From NCBI GenBank assembly GCA_964489685.1, contig CAZAZR010000003.1, positions 1-64,000 on the forward strand: a stretch of DNA of 64,000 nt, given 5' to 3'. The notes under the pieces are model-generated. The model saw only the letters and a list, made by a program, of their open reading frames with translations. It made no database searches and was not told the DNA's origin. This stretch comes from SYFT01 sp964489685 (lineage in GTDB: Bacteria > Acidobacteriota > Vicinamibacteria > Vicinamibacterales > SCN-69-37). Both the position numbers and the translations under genes were made by a program. Position 1 is the stretch's first letter. The number at the start of each line of letters is the position of its first letter. This document shows, in pieces, positions 1-8,578 of this stretch.

Positions 1-1
1 T

Positions 2-163
2 TTCGGACAGGACGCCCGGGGCGATCTTGCAGCCGCAACCACCGCCATGCGAGAACGATGTGAGTTTGATCACGCCCTGATTATCCACCAAAGCAGCAAC
101 ATGAGCCGACGGCTGGACGCCTACGCACTGAGTGGCGCCGGAGCGCCGGCCGGTCGCCTGTGA
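2..163 (+). CDS. C-terminal fragment of an unrecognised protein
   Basis: An open frame enters from the left edge and stops with TGA at 161-163, giving 53 residues. I do not recognise the family. The part up to about residue 40 (HALIIHQSSNMSRRLDAY) looks like ordinary coding sequence. The last 14 or so residues (SGAGAPAGRL and before) lie antisense to a transposase remnant at 121-231, so the original C-terminus may have been replaced when an insertion sequence landed here. Most of the gene is outside the window. Confidence 0.4.
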   Translation, partial: FGQDARGDLAAATTAMRERCEFDHALIIHQSSNMSRRLDAYALSGAGAPAGRL

Positions 164-231
164 CCTGCTTCGCCGGCTTCGTACGCGGCCACCACTCGTC
201 CGCGAAACGCCATGTCGTATGGTGCTGCCAT
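121..231 (-). mobile_element. Remnant of an IS630-type transposase N-terminus
   Basis: Reading leftwards from ATG at 231, the first 21 codons give MAAPYDMAFRGRVVAAYEAG. This closely resembles the conserved start of IS630-family transposases (MAAPYSMDLRxRVVAAxEAGE, followed by the helix-turn-helix). After that the frame degenerates into Pro/Ala-rich sequence and stops at 121. No helix-turn-helix recognition helix and no DDE catalytic domain are present, so only the 5' tip survives. It lies between the end of a glycosyltransferase and a truncated plus-strand gene, which fits a decayed insertion at the edge of the glycan locus. The match is from memory of the family. Confidence 0.55.
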
Positions 232-289
232 GGCGCCGGCCAAGTACACATCGCGCGTCAATTCAAGTGAGCACCGGGGTGAGGGGGAG

Positions 290-1375
290 TTACCACGGCA
301 CCGACGTTCCCTCTGGATGGCGTGCCAGCACCTGGCGGGCGTGGGCACCGACGCGCTCCCAGATGGTCGCGCGCGAGCCGATGTTGAACACGAGAAAGTC
401 GCGAAGGGCCCGCTCGTCGTGTGACACGCGCGCGCGATCATCGCGAGTGATCAGCAGGCCGTGCCCGATCGCGATCCGGGCCACCAGCGCCCGGGGGTCC
501 GCATGGGTTCCGGACATCCCTGCGAAGGTGTCCCGGAACGTTGCGCCCGCGCCCGCCTGACCGAGCGCCGCGCCCACGGCGACAAACCGGCGGAAGATGT
601 CGCGCAAGCGGGCATACCGTGTCACCGGCAGCACGCTGGCGACCAGTGTGTCCGCGCGGCCGGCGCCCGCCAGGAACGCGGCAAGCGCATTCGCGGCCGG
701 ATCGTGGGTTGGCGGCTTCAACTCGTCACGGTCCATCGGCAAGAACAGGCCGTGCACATACGACACCTGTGCCAGAGTCGCCAGCGGATGGGTGCTCTGA
801 TCGAGCACATCGAGGTGCCACAACAGGCCGTGACGTGCCGCCCGATGTCTGACGCGGGCCCCCTCGAGCAGGAACTTCCGATGGGTGTAGGACGGCGTGT
901 AGTCGGGCCGGTGTTCGCCCACGGTTGGCCTGGCCGTGTTTGGGGCTGCCTTTGGACTCTGCACGTAGGTGGTGCGCCAGCCCTGCTCACTCAGTCTCAC
1001 ACCAAAGTCGGTATCAGGCGAGATCGAGTCCGGCATCCCCCCGCCGCCAAAACAGGACGTGCGGAACAACCTGATTCCGACGACCTGGCCCACCATGGGG
1101 TCACGGAGTTCGCCCACGACGATGCCCGTGTCTGGCTGCATCTCTGCCAGGAGCCGCTCGACACACGTGGGGTCGAGAATCATGTCGGCATCCACCTGGA
1201 CAAAATACGGTGTAGTGACCCGGCGTGCCCCCTCGTTAATCGCCCGAGAGAAGGGCGACACGCGCTCGACGATGAGGTGTGCGTGCAGGGGCTGCGACTG
1301 CGTCAAGAGACTGTCGAGCGCGCGCTGCGTATGCGGCTCCCCCACCGACAGCACGACGGCCGTCACCTCGTTCAC
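290..1375 (-). CDS. Glycosyltransferase, GT2-like (GT-A fold)
   Basis: The 361-residue protein opens with a GT-A nucleotide-binding strand (EVTAVVLSVGEP) and has a DxD-type metal/nucleotide motif VDADMIL at residues 61-67, as in family 2 glycosyltransferases that add a sugar to a growing glycan. The C-terminal 150 residues are not a domain I recognise. The GTG start is chosen because it overlaps the stop of the upstream ABC ATPase gene by 4 nt (GTGA), a pattern repeated through this operon. It is the last gene of the asparagine synthetase - permease - ATPase - transferase operon, so it probably acts on the exported polysaccharide. The donor and acceptor cannot be read from sequence. Confidence 0.75.
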   Translation of the reverse strand: MNEVTAVVLSVGEPHTQRALDSLLTQSQPLHAHLIVERVSPFSRAINEGARRVTTPYFVQVDADMILDPTCVERLLAEMQPDTGIVVGELRDPMVGQVVGIRLFRTSCFGGGGMPDSISPDTDFGVRLSEQGWRTTYVQSPKAAPNTARPTVGEHRPDYTPSYTHRKFLLEGARVRHRAARHGLLWHLDVLDQSTHPLATLAQVSYVHGLFLPMDRDELKPPTHDPAANALAAFLAGAGRADTLVASVLPVTRYARLRDIFRRFVAVGAALGQAGAGATFRDTFAGMSGTHADPRALVARIAIGHGLLITRDDRARVSHDERALRDFLVFNIGSRATIWERVGAHARQVLARHPEGTSVPW

Positions 1376-2136
1376 GTCGCGGCCTCGCCGGCACCGACCT
1401 GCGCCTGCACGTATTGATCCACCACCGTCACGCTGTCGCCGAACGCCACCACCGTACCCCGATCCAGCCAGAGGGCCTTCGAGCAGAACGTGCGCGCGAA
1501 CGCCATGTCGTGCGTCGCCACCAGGAACGTTCGGTCGCGATGCTGCGGCTCCTCGAAGAACGCGCGGGTCTTCCTCTGGAACGAGAGGTCGCCGGCGGCC
1601 AATGCTTCGTCGATGAGGAAGATGTCTGCCGCGATGTACCGGACGACCGAGAATGCGAGGCGCGCGCGCGTGCCCGTGGACAGGTGTTTGAGCTTCGTGT
1701 ATGCGAACCCTGGGATGCCGGCCCACTCGAGGACGTCGGGCAGGAGCGTACGCATCTGGGCAGGATCGACACCGTACAACGCGCCGTACATCAGCGTGTT
1801 GTCAGAGACGCTCAGCTCGTCGATCATGCCCACGCCCAGCGACGTCAGCAACACCATTTCGCCCCGCACCTCAATGGTGCCGGTGGTGGGCCGCAACAGA
1901 CCAGCGACAATCTTGAGCAGCGTACTCTTGCCGGCGGCGTTGTTGCCGACGAGTGCGATGCGGTCGCCGTGCGACATCGTCAGGCTCACGTCGCGCAGGG
2001 CCTTCCGGGGGGCGGGCCCGACGTGGCCTCCCGCCACGGACTCGCGCAGCATCCGGAAGAGGGTCCGCGGTGCTTCTTCGACCCTGAAATCCCTTGTCAC
2101 CTGCCGAATGTCGATGACCACCCTGTCGCCCAGCAT
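1372..2136 (-). CDS. Polysaccharide ABC exporter, ATP-binding subunit (Wzt/KpsT-like)
   Basis: The 254-residue ATPase has Walker A GNNAAGKST (64-72), signature LSTGTRARL (152-160), Walker B IFLIDEAL with the catalytic Glu at 177, and an H-loop ATHD. The LSTGT form of the signature is typical of O-antigen, capsule and teichoic-acid exporters (Wzt, KpsT, TagH). It energises export of a lipid-linked glycan across the inner membrane with the permease encoded just upstream; the two genes overlap by one base. Some Wzt proteins carry a C-terminal carbohydrate-binding domain of about 150-200 residues that selects the capped chain. It is absent here, so substrate choice must lie elsewhere. Confidence 0.9.
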   Translation of the reverse strand: MLGDRVVIDIRQVTRDFRVEEAPRTLFRMLRESVAGGHVGPAPRKALRDVSLTMSHGDRIALVGNNAAGKSTLLKIVAGLLRPTTGTIEVRGEMVLLTSLGVGMIDELSVSDNTLMYGALYGVDPAQMRTLLPDVLEWAGIPGFAYTKLKHLSTGTRARLAFSVVRYIAADIFLIDEALAAGDLSFQRKTRAFFEEPQHRDRTFLVATHDMAFARTFCSKALWLDRGTVVAFGDSVTVVDQYVQAQVGAGEAAT

Positions 2137-2903
2137 TAGAGGCGCTCCAGCAGAGCCGGCTCAGCGCGGCGAAAACACGCGACCACCGCGACGGTGATCA
2201 ACCCGTTGATCAGCAGAAACGTACCGAGTTGGGCAACGGGGGGCCACCGCCCTTCCAGCAGGATCGTCCGTGAATAGCCAATGACCTGGGCCAGGGGATT
2301 CAGGGAGGCGACGACGCGGAGAGTTGGCGACAACGCGTCGAGGCTGTAGATGATTGGCGTCCCGAAAAACAGAATTCGCATGCCGACATCGAACAGATGC
2401 TCGAGATCGCGCACGAATACATAGATCATCGACAGCAGCAGCGAGGCCCACAGCACCAGCAGCAATTGCAGCAGCAGCACCAGCGGCAGCGCCAGCAGCG
2501 CCCACGACAGGGGCGCGCCGCTCAGCAGCGCCACGAGCGCGGTCAACCCCATCGAGATCAGGAACTCCGGCAGGTTTGCGAGCAGCGCGCTATAGACCAG
2601 GATGTCCTTGGGGAAGATCACGCTGGTCGCCAGGCTCCGCATGCGCCCCAGCGCCCGCATCGCCGCCCCGGCGCTCTTCGAAAAATGGGTGAACTGCACG
2701 AGGCCCACCAGCAGGTACACCGGGTACAGCGGGATCGCCACGCCCACCTGCCGGCTGAAGAACGCCCACAGGACCAGCAGCATCAGCAGCGGATTCAGAA
2801 AGCTCCAGAGATAGCCGAGCCCCGTACTCTGGTCGAGCAATCGGTGCTGCGCGGTCGTCAACTGGCCGAGCAACGCGAGGTGTTTCCGCGACCACGGAGT
2901 CAT
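2136..2903 (-). CDS. Polysaccharide ABC exporter, permease subunit (Wzm/ABC-2 type)
   Basis: A 255-residue inner-membrane protein with about six hydrophobic segments and the ABC-2 layout: an amphipathic N-terminal stretch ending YLWSFLNPLL, then paired helices, then a final helix and a short basic tail. It forms the channel of the exporter whose ATPase is encoded immediately downstream. The start is ATG at 2903, overlapping the asparagine synthetase stop as ATGA, rather than an in-frame start 60 nt upstream inside that gene. Family assignment rests on topology, the N-terminal LGxLWxxxNPL-like motif and the ATPase neighbour. Confidence 0.87.
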   Translation of the reverse strand: MTPWSRKHLALLGQLTTAQHRLLDQSTGLGYLWSFLNPLLMLLVLWAFFSRQVGVAIPLYPVYLLVGLVQFTHFSKSAGAAMRALGRMRSLATSVIFPKDILVYSALLANLPEFLISMGLTALVALLSGAPLSWALLALPLVLLLQLLLVLWASLLLSMIYVFVRDLEHLFDVGMRILFFGTPIIYSLDALSPTLRVVASLNPLAQVIGYSRTILLEGRWPPVAQLGTFLLINGLITVAVVACFRRAEPALLERL

Positions 2904-4729
2904 GCGCCTGTCACCGCGTGATAGTGGCGCGCCTGCCACAAGGCGAGGCTGAGCACGCGCCACAGCAGCCGGGTTGCATCCCCCAGCCTGGCCAGATGCA
3001 GGCGATAGACCCGAGCCAGCTGTGCCTGATCAATCGTCAGTCCGAGCAATTCGCGGCGCGAGAGGACGAGATCCTCAAACAGGGGACGAAGCGGTCCGCG
3101 CAGCCACGCCGACATCGGCGATTCAAACCCGCGCTTGGTGATGGTCTGAAAGCCGGCGTGCCGGACCAGCGACGCCCGCAGTGGCAGTTTGCCCACACCG
3201 CGCCGCAGGTCGACCGCCGATCGCCAGTCAATGCGCGCAGCCACGTCAACCACCTCACGGTCCAGCAGCGGCACGCGGACCTCCAGTGAGTGATGCATGC
3301 TCGCCCGATCGACCTTCTGCAACACGCTGCCCATGTGGCCACTGTATTCGTTCCACCGCAGCCACAGCGCGAGCGCGTCAACGCCGTGCCCATCGAAATT
3401 GAACAGCGTGCACGCCGGCGGAAATGCCGGCAGGTCCGGGAAGATCGCCGCCAACTGCTCGGGGTCGACAAACCGCTGCCGGCGGAGCTGCTCGGCCCCG
3501 GCCGAGGCTCCGGTAGTGAATGACGCCCCTTGCCATCCGGCACGCCACCCGCGCATGGTCAACCGGGATGGGGGCGCCAGCGGGTCGATCATGCGGCCCG
3601 GGTACCCCCAGAAGATGTCATCGCCGCCGTCACCGCTGAGGACCACTGAGACCTGTTCGCGCGCGACGCGGCTGATGAGCGCCATCGGGAACAGGGAGTA
3701 GTCGTCGTGCGGCTCGCTGCTGGCGGCCACCACATCGTCGAGCACGGAGATCACATCGTCGGGCACAATCTGTCGGACGACATGGTTCAGTCCCAGTGCC
3801 TCCGCGTACCGCCGTGCGTCCGGCGATTCGTCCAGGGCGTCGCCGTTGGTGCCGAGGGTGAACGCTGGAAAGTCAGCGCTGGTGGCCTCACGCATCTTCG
3901 CCGCAACCAGCGGTGAGTCGATCCCTCCTGACAAGAAGACGCCCAGCGGTACGTCACTGACCATCTGTCGTCGGACCGCCGAGGCCACGGCGGCGTCAAC
4001 CGCTTCGAACGCTGCGTCACCAAACAGGTCTGGTTCCGGCGCGCGCGGGAACGTGAAGTGCCGGCCCTCCTCCAGCCGTCCGGTATGATCAGCCGACATC
4101 CAGGCGCCGGCCTCGAGCGCCCGGGTGCCGCTGACCAACGCGAACGGCGGCGGCACGTACCCGAGATTCGCATAGAGCGCGAGGCCCTCCGGCGTCACGA
4201 CGCTGTCGCCGGCCCACGGATGCGCGAGGATCTGGTCATACTGCGACGCAAACAGGAGTCCGTCCACATGACGCAGCACATAGAGGGGCTTGATCGCCGC
4301 GTGGTCGCGGGCCAGCAGCAGCCGCCTCGCCTGGGTGTCGTAAAAGGCCAGCGCGAACATGCCGTTGAAGGACGCGAGCGCCGCGTCGCCCAGTTCCGCC
4401 AGGGCGTACAACACCACTTCGGCATCGCCCGTGGAGCGGAACCTCACACCTCGATCCTCGAGGGTCTTTCGAATCTCGCGAAAATTGTACAGCTCGCCGT
4501 TAAAAACGAGCGCATACCGCCCATCGCGCGTCAGCATGGGCTGATGACCGGCCGGCGAGAGGTCGAGGATCGAGAGGCGCCGGAAGCCAAGCAGGCAACA
4601 CCCGTCGTCGGACCAAAGGCCGGCATCATCGGGCCCCCGGCGCGACATCAAATCCACGGCGCGGACGATGTCTGCGCGAAAGGCATTGGCGGGCCCGCGG
4701 AACGTAATCATGCCGACAATGCCGCACAC
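2900..4729 (-). CDS. asnB: Asparagine synthetase, glutamine-hydrolysing
   Basis: The 609-residue protein has both domains of class B asparagine synthetase. The N-terminal glutaminase has the nucleophile at Cys2 (MCGIVG), RRGPDD near 30 and NGELYN near 77. The C-terminal synthetase has the ATP pyrophosphatase loop SGGIDS at 267-272. The family makes asparagine from aspartate, glutamine and ATP. In polysaccharide loci close homologues often amidate sugar carboxylates or amino-acid decorations. Here it is the first gene of an operon with a Wzm/Wzt exporter and a glycosyltransferase, joined by 4-nt overlaps, so a glycan amidation role is plausible but is inference from context. Confidence 0.9.
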   Translation of the reverse strand: MCGIVGMITFRGPANAFRADIVRAVDLMSRRGPDDAGLWSDDGCCLLGFRRLSILDLSPAGHQPMLTRDGRYALVFNGELYNFREIRKTLEDRGVRFRSTGDAEVVLYALAELGDAALASFNGMFALAFYDTQARRLLLARDHAAIKPLYVLRHVDGLLFASQYDQILAHPWAGDSVVTPEGLALYANLGYVPPPFALVSGTRALEAGAWMSADHTGRLEEGRHFTFPRAPEPDLFGDAAFEAVDAAVASAVRRQMVSDVPLGVFLSGGIDSPLVAAKMREATSADFPAFTLGTNGDALDESPDARRYAEALGLNHVVRQIVPDDVISVLDDVVAASSEPHDDYSLFPMALISRVAREQVSVVLSGDGGDDIFWGYPGRMIDPLAPPSRLTMRGWRAGWQGASFTTGASAGAEQLRRQRFVDPEQLAAIFPDLPAFPPACTLFNFDGHGVDALALWLRWNEYSGHMGSVLQKVDRASMHHSLEVRVPLLDREVVDVAARIDWRSAVDLRRGVGKLPLRASLVRHAGFQTITKRGFESPMSAWLRGPLRPLFEDLVLSRRELLGLTIDQAQLARVYRLHLARLGDATRLLWRVLSLALWQARHYHAVTGA

Positions 4730-4809
4730 GCGCTTAGATCTCCGGACTCGCGACGTTTCCCCTATGATAGTGCGGCGCCGCGGTGCGGAAGGGGACCTCG
4801 CGGCGTGTC

Positions 4810-5769
4810 ATGAGCGAAATTATCGTATCAAAGGACCGTGCGGCGAACATGACAACACCATTGTTCTCGATCGTGATTCCGACCTACGCACGGCCACACA
4901 TCCTGCGCGAATGTCTGGCTGCGGTCGCGCGCCTCGACACGCGGGCGGACTTCGAAGTCATTGTGGTGGACGACGGCAGCCCTGAGCCCATCGGCCCTGT
5001 GGTGGACGCCTTCCGCGACACCCTGCCCATTCGCCTGGTCCAGCGCCCACGCGGAGGCCCTGCGGTCGCCCGCAACACCGGCGCAACCGTCGCGCGCGGA
5101 CGGTACCTGGCGTTCACCGACGATGACTGCAGGCCTGCGGCTGATTGGCTGACGGTGCTGGCGGCAGAATTCGAGCGGGATGGCCGTCGCCTGCTCGGCG
5201 GCCGGGTCGAAAATGCGCTGACACACAATCTCTATTCAGAGGCCAGCGAACGGATCGGACAATTCGTGTACGAGTACAGCCGGAACAACGGCGCGCAGGA
5301 GCCCTTTTTCACCACGAACAACGTCGCGGTGTGCGCGGAGCACTTCCGGGCCATCGGTGGATTCACGAGCCTGATCCCGAGCGCGACCGCTGAAGACAAG
5401 GAATTCTGCGATCGCTGGCGCGCCAATGGCCTTCCGCTGGCGCATGTTCCAACGGCGGTGGTGTACCACGCTCATCACCTGACGTTCAGAGGATTCCTGC
5501 GGCAGCACTACAACTATGGACGCGGCATTCTGGCCTTCCGCCTGCTCAGGCGCGGCCGTGGGAACAGCCACGACCTGGTGCCCGAGCCCGTGACGTTTTA
5601 CCTCGACCTGCTCGCGTCGCCACTTCGCCTTCAGGCGAAGTCGGGAAAGTGGCGCCTCGTGGGCCTTCTGGCGTGTTCGCAACTGGCGACGGCGACCGGC
5701 GCGCTGATTCAGATGCTTCGGTGGCGCGAGTTGCGGCGGATCCGCGCGGCCGCAACAACTGAGGCCTGA
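4810..5769 (+). CDS. Glycosyltransferase family 2
   Basis: A 319-residue GT-A enzyme with FSIVIPTYARP near residue 19, VVDDGS near 52 and the metal-binding FTDDDCRP segment. A further NNVAVCAEHFRAIGGF acceptor-site motif is typical of family 2 transferases. C-terminal hydrophobic segments suggest membrane association. The start is uncertain: ATG 4810 is used, but ATG 4849, only seven residues before the first strand, is equally plausible, and neither has a clear Shine-Dalgarno. A TATGAT hexamer at 4764-4769 could be a -10 element for this gene, which is divergent from the asparagine synthetase. It is followed directly by a second GT2. Confidence 0.85.
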   Translation: MSEIIVSKDRAANMTTPLFSIVIPTYARPHILRECLAAVARLDTRADFEVIVVDDGSPEPIGPVVDAFRDTLPIRLVQRPRGGPAVARNTGATVARGRYLAFTDDDCRPAADWLTVLAAEFERDGRRLLGGRVENALTHNLYSEASERIGQFVYEYSRNNGAQEPFFTTNNVAVCAEHFRAIGGFTSLIPSATAEDKEFCDRWRANGLPLAHVPTAVVYHAHHLTFRGFLRQHYNYGRGILAFRLLRRGRGNSHDLVPEPVTFYLDLLASPLRLQAKSGKWRLVGLLACSQLATATGALIQMLRWRELRRIRAAATTEA

Positions 5770-5770
5770 G

Positions 5771-6718
5771 GTGAGCGCCAGTCCGGCCGTTTCTGTCGTC
5801 ATCCCCACCTTCCATCGTCCCGAACTGGTGCTGCGCGCCGTGCGCAGCGCTCTCGACCAGACCATGGCGGACCTCGAGGTCATCACGGTGGTGGATGGTC
5901 GCGATGCGGCCACGTGTGAGACGCTGGCCACCGTCGCCGATCGGCGCGTGCGCGTCCACGTCCCTGCCCGACACCTGGGCAATGCCGACGCCCGCAATGC
6001 CGGCGTGGCACTGGCGCTCGGGCCGTGGGTGGCGTTCCTGGACGACGACGACATCTGGATGCCGGACAAACTCGAACGGCAGCTTGCGGCCGCCACGCGG
6101 GCCACAGCCGCACAGCCGATTGTGGTGTGCCACATGCTCGCGCGCACCGAGCGCGGAGACTTGAAGTGGCCGCGACGCCTGCCACGCCAGGGCGAAGATT
6201 GGAGTGAATATTTTTTCTGCCGGCGGACGCCGTTTACCGGTGAAGGCATGGTGACGATGTCCACCATCTTCACCACGCGCGCGCTGTTAACCGACGTGCC
6301 CTTCTCGAGCGGCCTGGCGCACCTCGTGGATCCGGACTGGCTGTTACGGGCCGTTCGCAGGCCCGGGGTGGAGATGATGTTTGTCGCGGGAGCTGCCCCG
6401 CTCATCGTCTGGCACATCGAGCACGACCGCTCTCGCATCACGAACCGGCGGGAGTGGACGGCGGCCTACGACTGGGGCCGCCGCAATCGCGGGTTGTTCT
6501 CCTCGCGCGGCTACGCGGCGTTTGTGCTCCATGTCGTCGGGTCCAACGCCGCGATACAGGGTGACTCTCGGGCGTTCCTCACCCTGATGCGTGAGGCGTA
6601 CCAGAACGGCCGGCCGGCACTGGTTGACGTGGTCTCACACGTGGCGAACTTCATGCTGCCGACACCGGTGCAGCGCCGCGTCGCCCTGTGGTACGCACGG
6701 GCAACGGCCCGCGGATGA
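5771..6718 (+). CDS. Glycosyltransferase family 2
   Basis: A 315-residue GT-A protein: VSVVIPTFHRPE at residues 7-18 and the metal/nucleotide site FLDDDDIWMPDK at 89-100, both diagnostic of family 2. It starts at GTG 5771, one base after the previous gene's stop, and its TGA overlaps the ATG of the next GT4, so the three transferases are translationally coupled. It probably adds one sugar of the repeat unit on the cytoplasmic face of the membrane. Donor and linkage are unknown. Confidence 0.87.
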   Translation: MSASPAVSVVIPTFHRPELVLRAVRSALDQTMADLEVITVVDGRDAATCETLATVADRRVRVHVPARHLGNADARNAGVALALGPWVAFLDDDDIWMPDKLERQLAAATRATAAQPIVVCHMLARTERGDLKWPRRLPRQGEDWSEYFFCRRTPFTGEGMVTMSTIFTTRALLTDVPFSSGLAHLVDPDWLLRAVRRPGVEMMFVAGAAPLIVWHIEHDRSRITNRREWTAAYDWGRRNRGLFSSRGYAAFVLHVVGSNAAIQGDSRAFLTLMREAYQNGRPALVDVVSHVANFMLPTPVQRRVALWYARATARG

Positions 6719-7887
6719 AGATCCTCCTGGTCAACGACTACGGAGTGCTGGTCGGGGGCGCCGAACGCGTCACCGTGGACCTGCGCGACGGGTTGCGCGC
6801 GCGCGGCCATGATGCGCGCCTCCTCGCAAGCGACGCAGGAGCCCCCGGGCTGGCCAGCCGGGCCGACTACACGTGTCGCGGATCGAATGACACCGCGCGG
6901 CTTCTCCTCCAGGTCTGGAACCCGTGGGCGGTCCGGCGGCTTCGGCAGGTCCTGGCGCAGTTTGAGCCCGACGTCGTCCATGTCCGCATGTTCCTCACGC
7001 AGTTGTCACCCGGCATCCTGCGGTGGCTCCCGCCGGATCGATCGCTGCTGCACATCGGGAACCACCAGACCATCTGCCCGCTCAACACGCGCGTACTGCC
7101 CGACGGGTCGCGGTGCGGTGTTCGTGCCGGCGTTGAGTGTTATCGACACGGGTGCGTCTCGGTTCCTGGACTCGGGCGTGCGCTCCTGCAGCTTGGCGGA
7201 TGGCGGCGTCGCGCCTCGGTGTTCCGGATGGTGGTCGCCAACAGCCACGCGATCGCGGCCACGCTGCGGGAGAACGACGTGCGGGTAGACCGGGTGGTTC
7301 CAAATGGAACCCGCGGGGTGCCGCCTCGCCCGCCGCTCACCGGACCACCGACCGTCGTCTTCGCCGGTCGCCTGGTGCCGCAGAAGGGTGTCGACCTGCT
7401 GGTCCAGGCCATGGCCATCGTCATCACGCAGCAGCCTGATGCACGCCTGCTGATCATGGGGGATGGCCCTGATCGCGCGCGAATCGAGGCACTGGTGAAG
7501 ACACTCCAGCTCCGTGACCACGTGCAGTGCTGTGGGCACATTCCGCACCCGGCGCTCAGCGAGCATCTCGGGGCAGGGTGGGTGCAGGTGCTGCCGTCGA
7601 GATCGCCTGAGCCGGGAGCCAATGTGATTCCCGAAGCCATGATGCGAGGCACTGCCGTGGTTGCCACGCGTTTTGATGGGGCGCCTGAAGGACTCCGCGA
7701 CCAGGTGACCGGATTCCTGGTGGCACCGTTCGACGTGCCAGCACTGGCCGGCCGGCTGCTCACGCTGCTGCGCGACCGGGCACTGGCGGAACAGATGGGA
7801 CAGGCTGGCCGCAAGGTGGCACTCGCCGAACTGACGACCGACCTGATGATCGAACGGTTTGAGGCGGCTTACGCGACGTGGAGTTGA
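6715..7887 (+). CDS. Glycosyltransferase family 4
   Basis: A 390-residue GT-B enzyme. The N-terminal acceptor domain starts MKILLVNDYGVLVGGAE with the glycine-rich loop of family 4. The C-terminal donor domain has VVFAGRLVPQKG and the E-x7-E motif EPGANVIPE that holds the nucleotide sugar. The start ATG at 6715 overlaps the upstream TGA by 4 nt. The run of four cysteines near residues 132-145 (CPLN...CGVR...CYRHGC) is also seen in other GT4 proteins of this subgroup. A strong hairpin follows the stop codon. Confidence 0.9.
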   Translation: MKILLVNDYGVLVGGAERVTVDLRDGLRARGHDARLLASDAGAPGLASRADYTCRGSNDTARLLLQVWNPWAVRRLRQVLAQFEPDVVHVRMFLTQLSPGILRWLPPDRSLLHIGNHQTICPLNTRVLPDGSRCGVRAGVECYRHGCVSVPGLGRALLQLGGWRRRASVFRMVVANSHAIAATLRENDVRVDRVVPNGTRGVPPRPPLTGPPTVVFAGRLVPQKGVDLLVQAMAIVITQQPDARLLIMGDGPDRARIEALVKTLQLRDHVQCCGHIPHPALSEHLGAGWVQVLPSRSPEPGANVIPEAMMRGTAVVATRFDGAPEGLRDQVTGFLVAPFDVPALAGRLLTLLRDRALAEQMGQAGRKVALAELTTDLMIERFEAAYATWS

Positions 7888-7892
7888 CTGCG

Positions 7893-7915
7893 CCGGGTGG
7901 CGTTGCGCCATCCGG
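7893..7915 (+). terminator. Hairpin after GT4 gene (possible terminator)
   Basis: Six bases after the GT4 stop, arms CCGGGTGGCG (7893-7902) and CGCCATCCGG (7906-7915) pair over 10 bp, with one G-U wobble and a 3-nt loop. No T-run follows, so this would be a factor-dependent or merely pausing structure. It separates the three-transferase unit from the methyltransferase gene. Confidence 0.35.
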
Positions 7916-7957
7916 GCCGATTGACCCGAGTGGCGGCAACCACCGAAGATAGCCGAC

Positions 7958-8575
7958 ATGCCCGGACACGAGGAATGGCTGGAGGTGGCGCGCACGGCGA
8001 CGGCCGACGACCTGCGCGAACATATTTTGACGGGGTTCAAGAGCGGCAAGCCGTTCACGCCGTATGCGCCGACCATTGTGCTGCCCTCACCGGTGGACTG
8101 GGTGCTGGACTTCGGCTGCGGGGTCGGTCGCAATTTCCCGTGCGTGCGGACGCTTGGCAGGCACGTGGCCGGGTTCGACCTTCCGCCCATGATCGCGCGG
8201 TGCCGCGTGTTGGCATCGCCGGTGGACCTGCTGTCAGACGACTGGCACGCCCTCAAGAGCCGTCGCGTTGACCTCATCTTCGCGTCGCTGGTCCTGCAAC
8301 ACATCGAAGTGGACGTCGTGCTCGGCTACCTGGCTGATTTCGCGCGTATGGCGCCGACGACCTACCTGCTGACGCGCGACAGCAGTGACTTCGGTGTGCG
8401 CGTGCTCGATCTCGTCGCCCAGAGCGACGCCTTCGACGCCAGCGACTGCTCGGTCGTCGATCACGATCCTGTTACGCACCAGCTGCGGGTGTTGGGACGA
8501 GTGCCGTTCGAGCAGGCCCGTCAGTCCACCGAACCGGCCCACTACGAGGTCTTGTTGCGGAGCAGAACCCCATGA
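7958..8575 (+). CDS. Class I SAM-dependent methyltransferase
   Basis: A 205-residue protein with motif I VLDFGCGVGRN near residue 48, the acidic strand end VAGFDLPP and the post-motif LIFASLVLQHI, as in Methyltransf_11/25 proteins. It presumably methylates a sugar or small acceptor linked to the neighbouring glycan genes. The acceptor is not deducible. It begins 70 nt after the GT4, past a hairpin, and is followed 3 nt later by a cysteine-rich protein, with which it is probably co-transcribed. Confidence 0.8.
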   Translation: MPGHEEWLEVARTATADDLREHILTGFKSGKPFTPYAPTIVLPSPVDWVLDFGCGVGRNFPCVRTLGRHVAGFDLPPMIARCRVLASPVDLLSDDWHALKSRRVDLIFASLVLQHIEVDVVLGYLADFARMAPTTYLLTRDSSDFGVRVLDLVAQSDAFDASDCSVVDHDPVTHQLRVLGRVPFEQARQSTEPAHYEVLLRSRTP

Positions 8576-8578
8576 TGA

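Noticed and set aside
7006..8304. 432-residue minus-strand open frame
   Set aside because: It spans the GT4 and methyltransferase genes in antisense and has no recognisable protein features.
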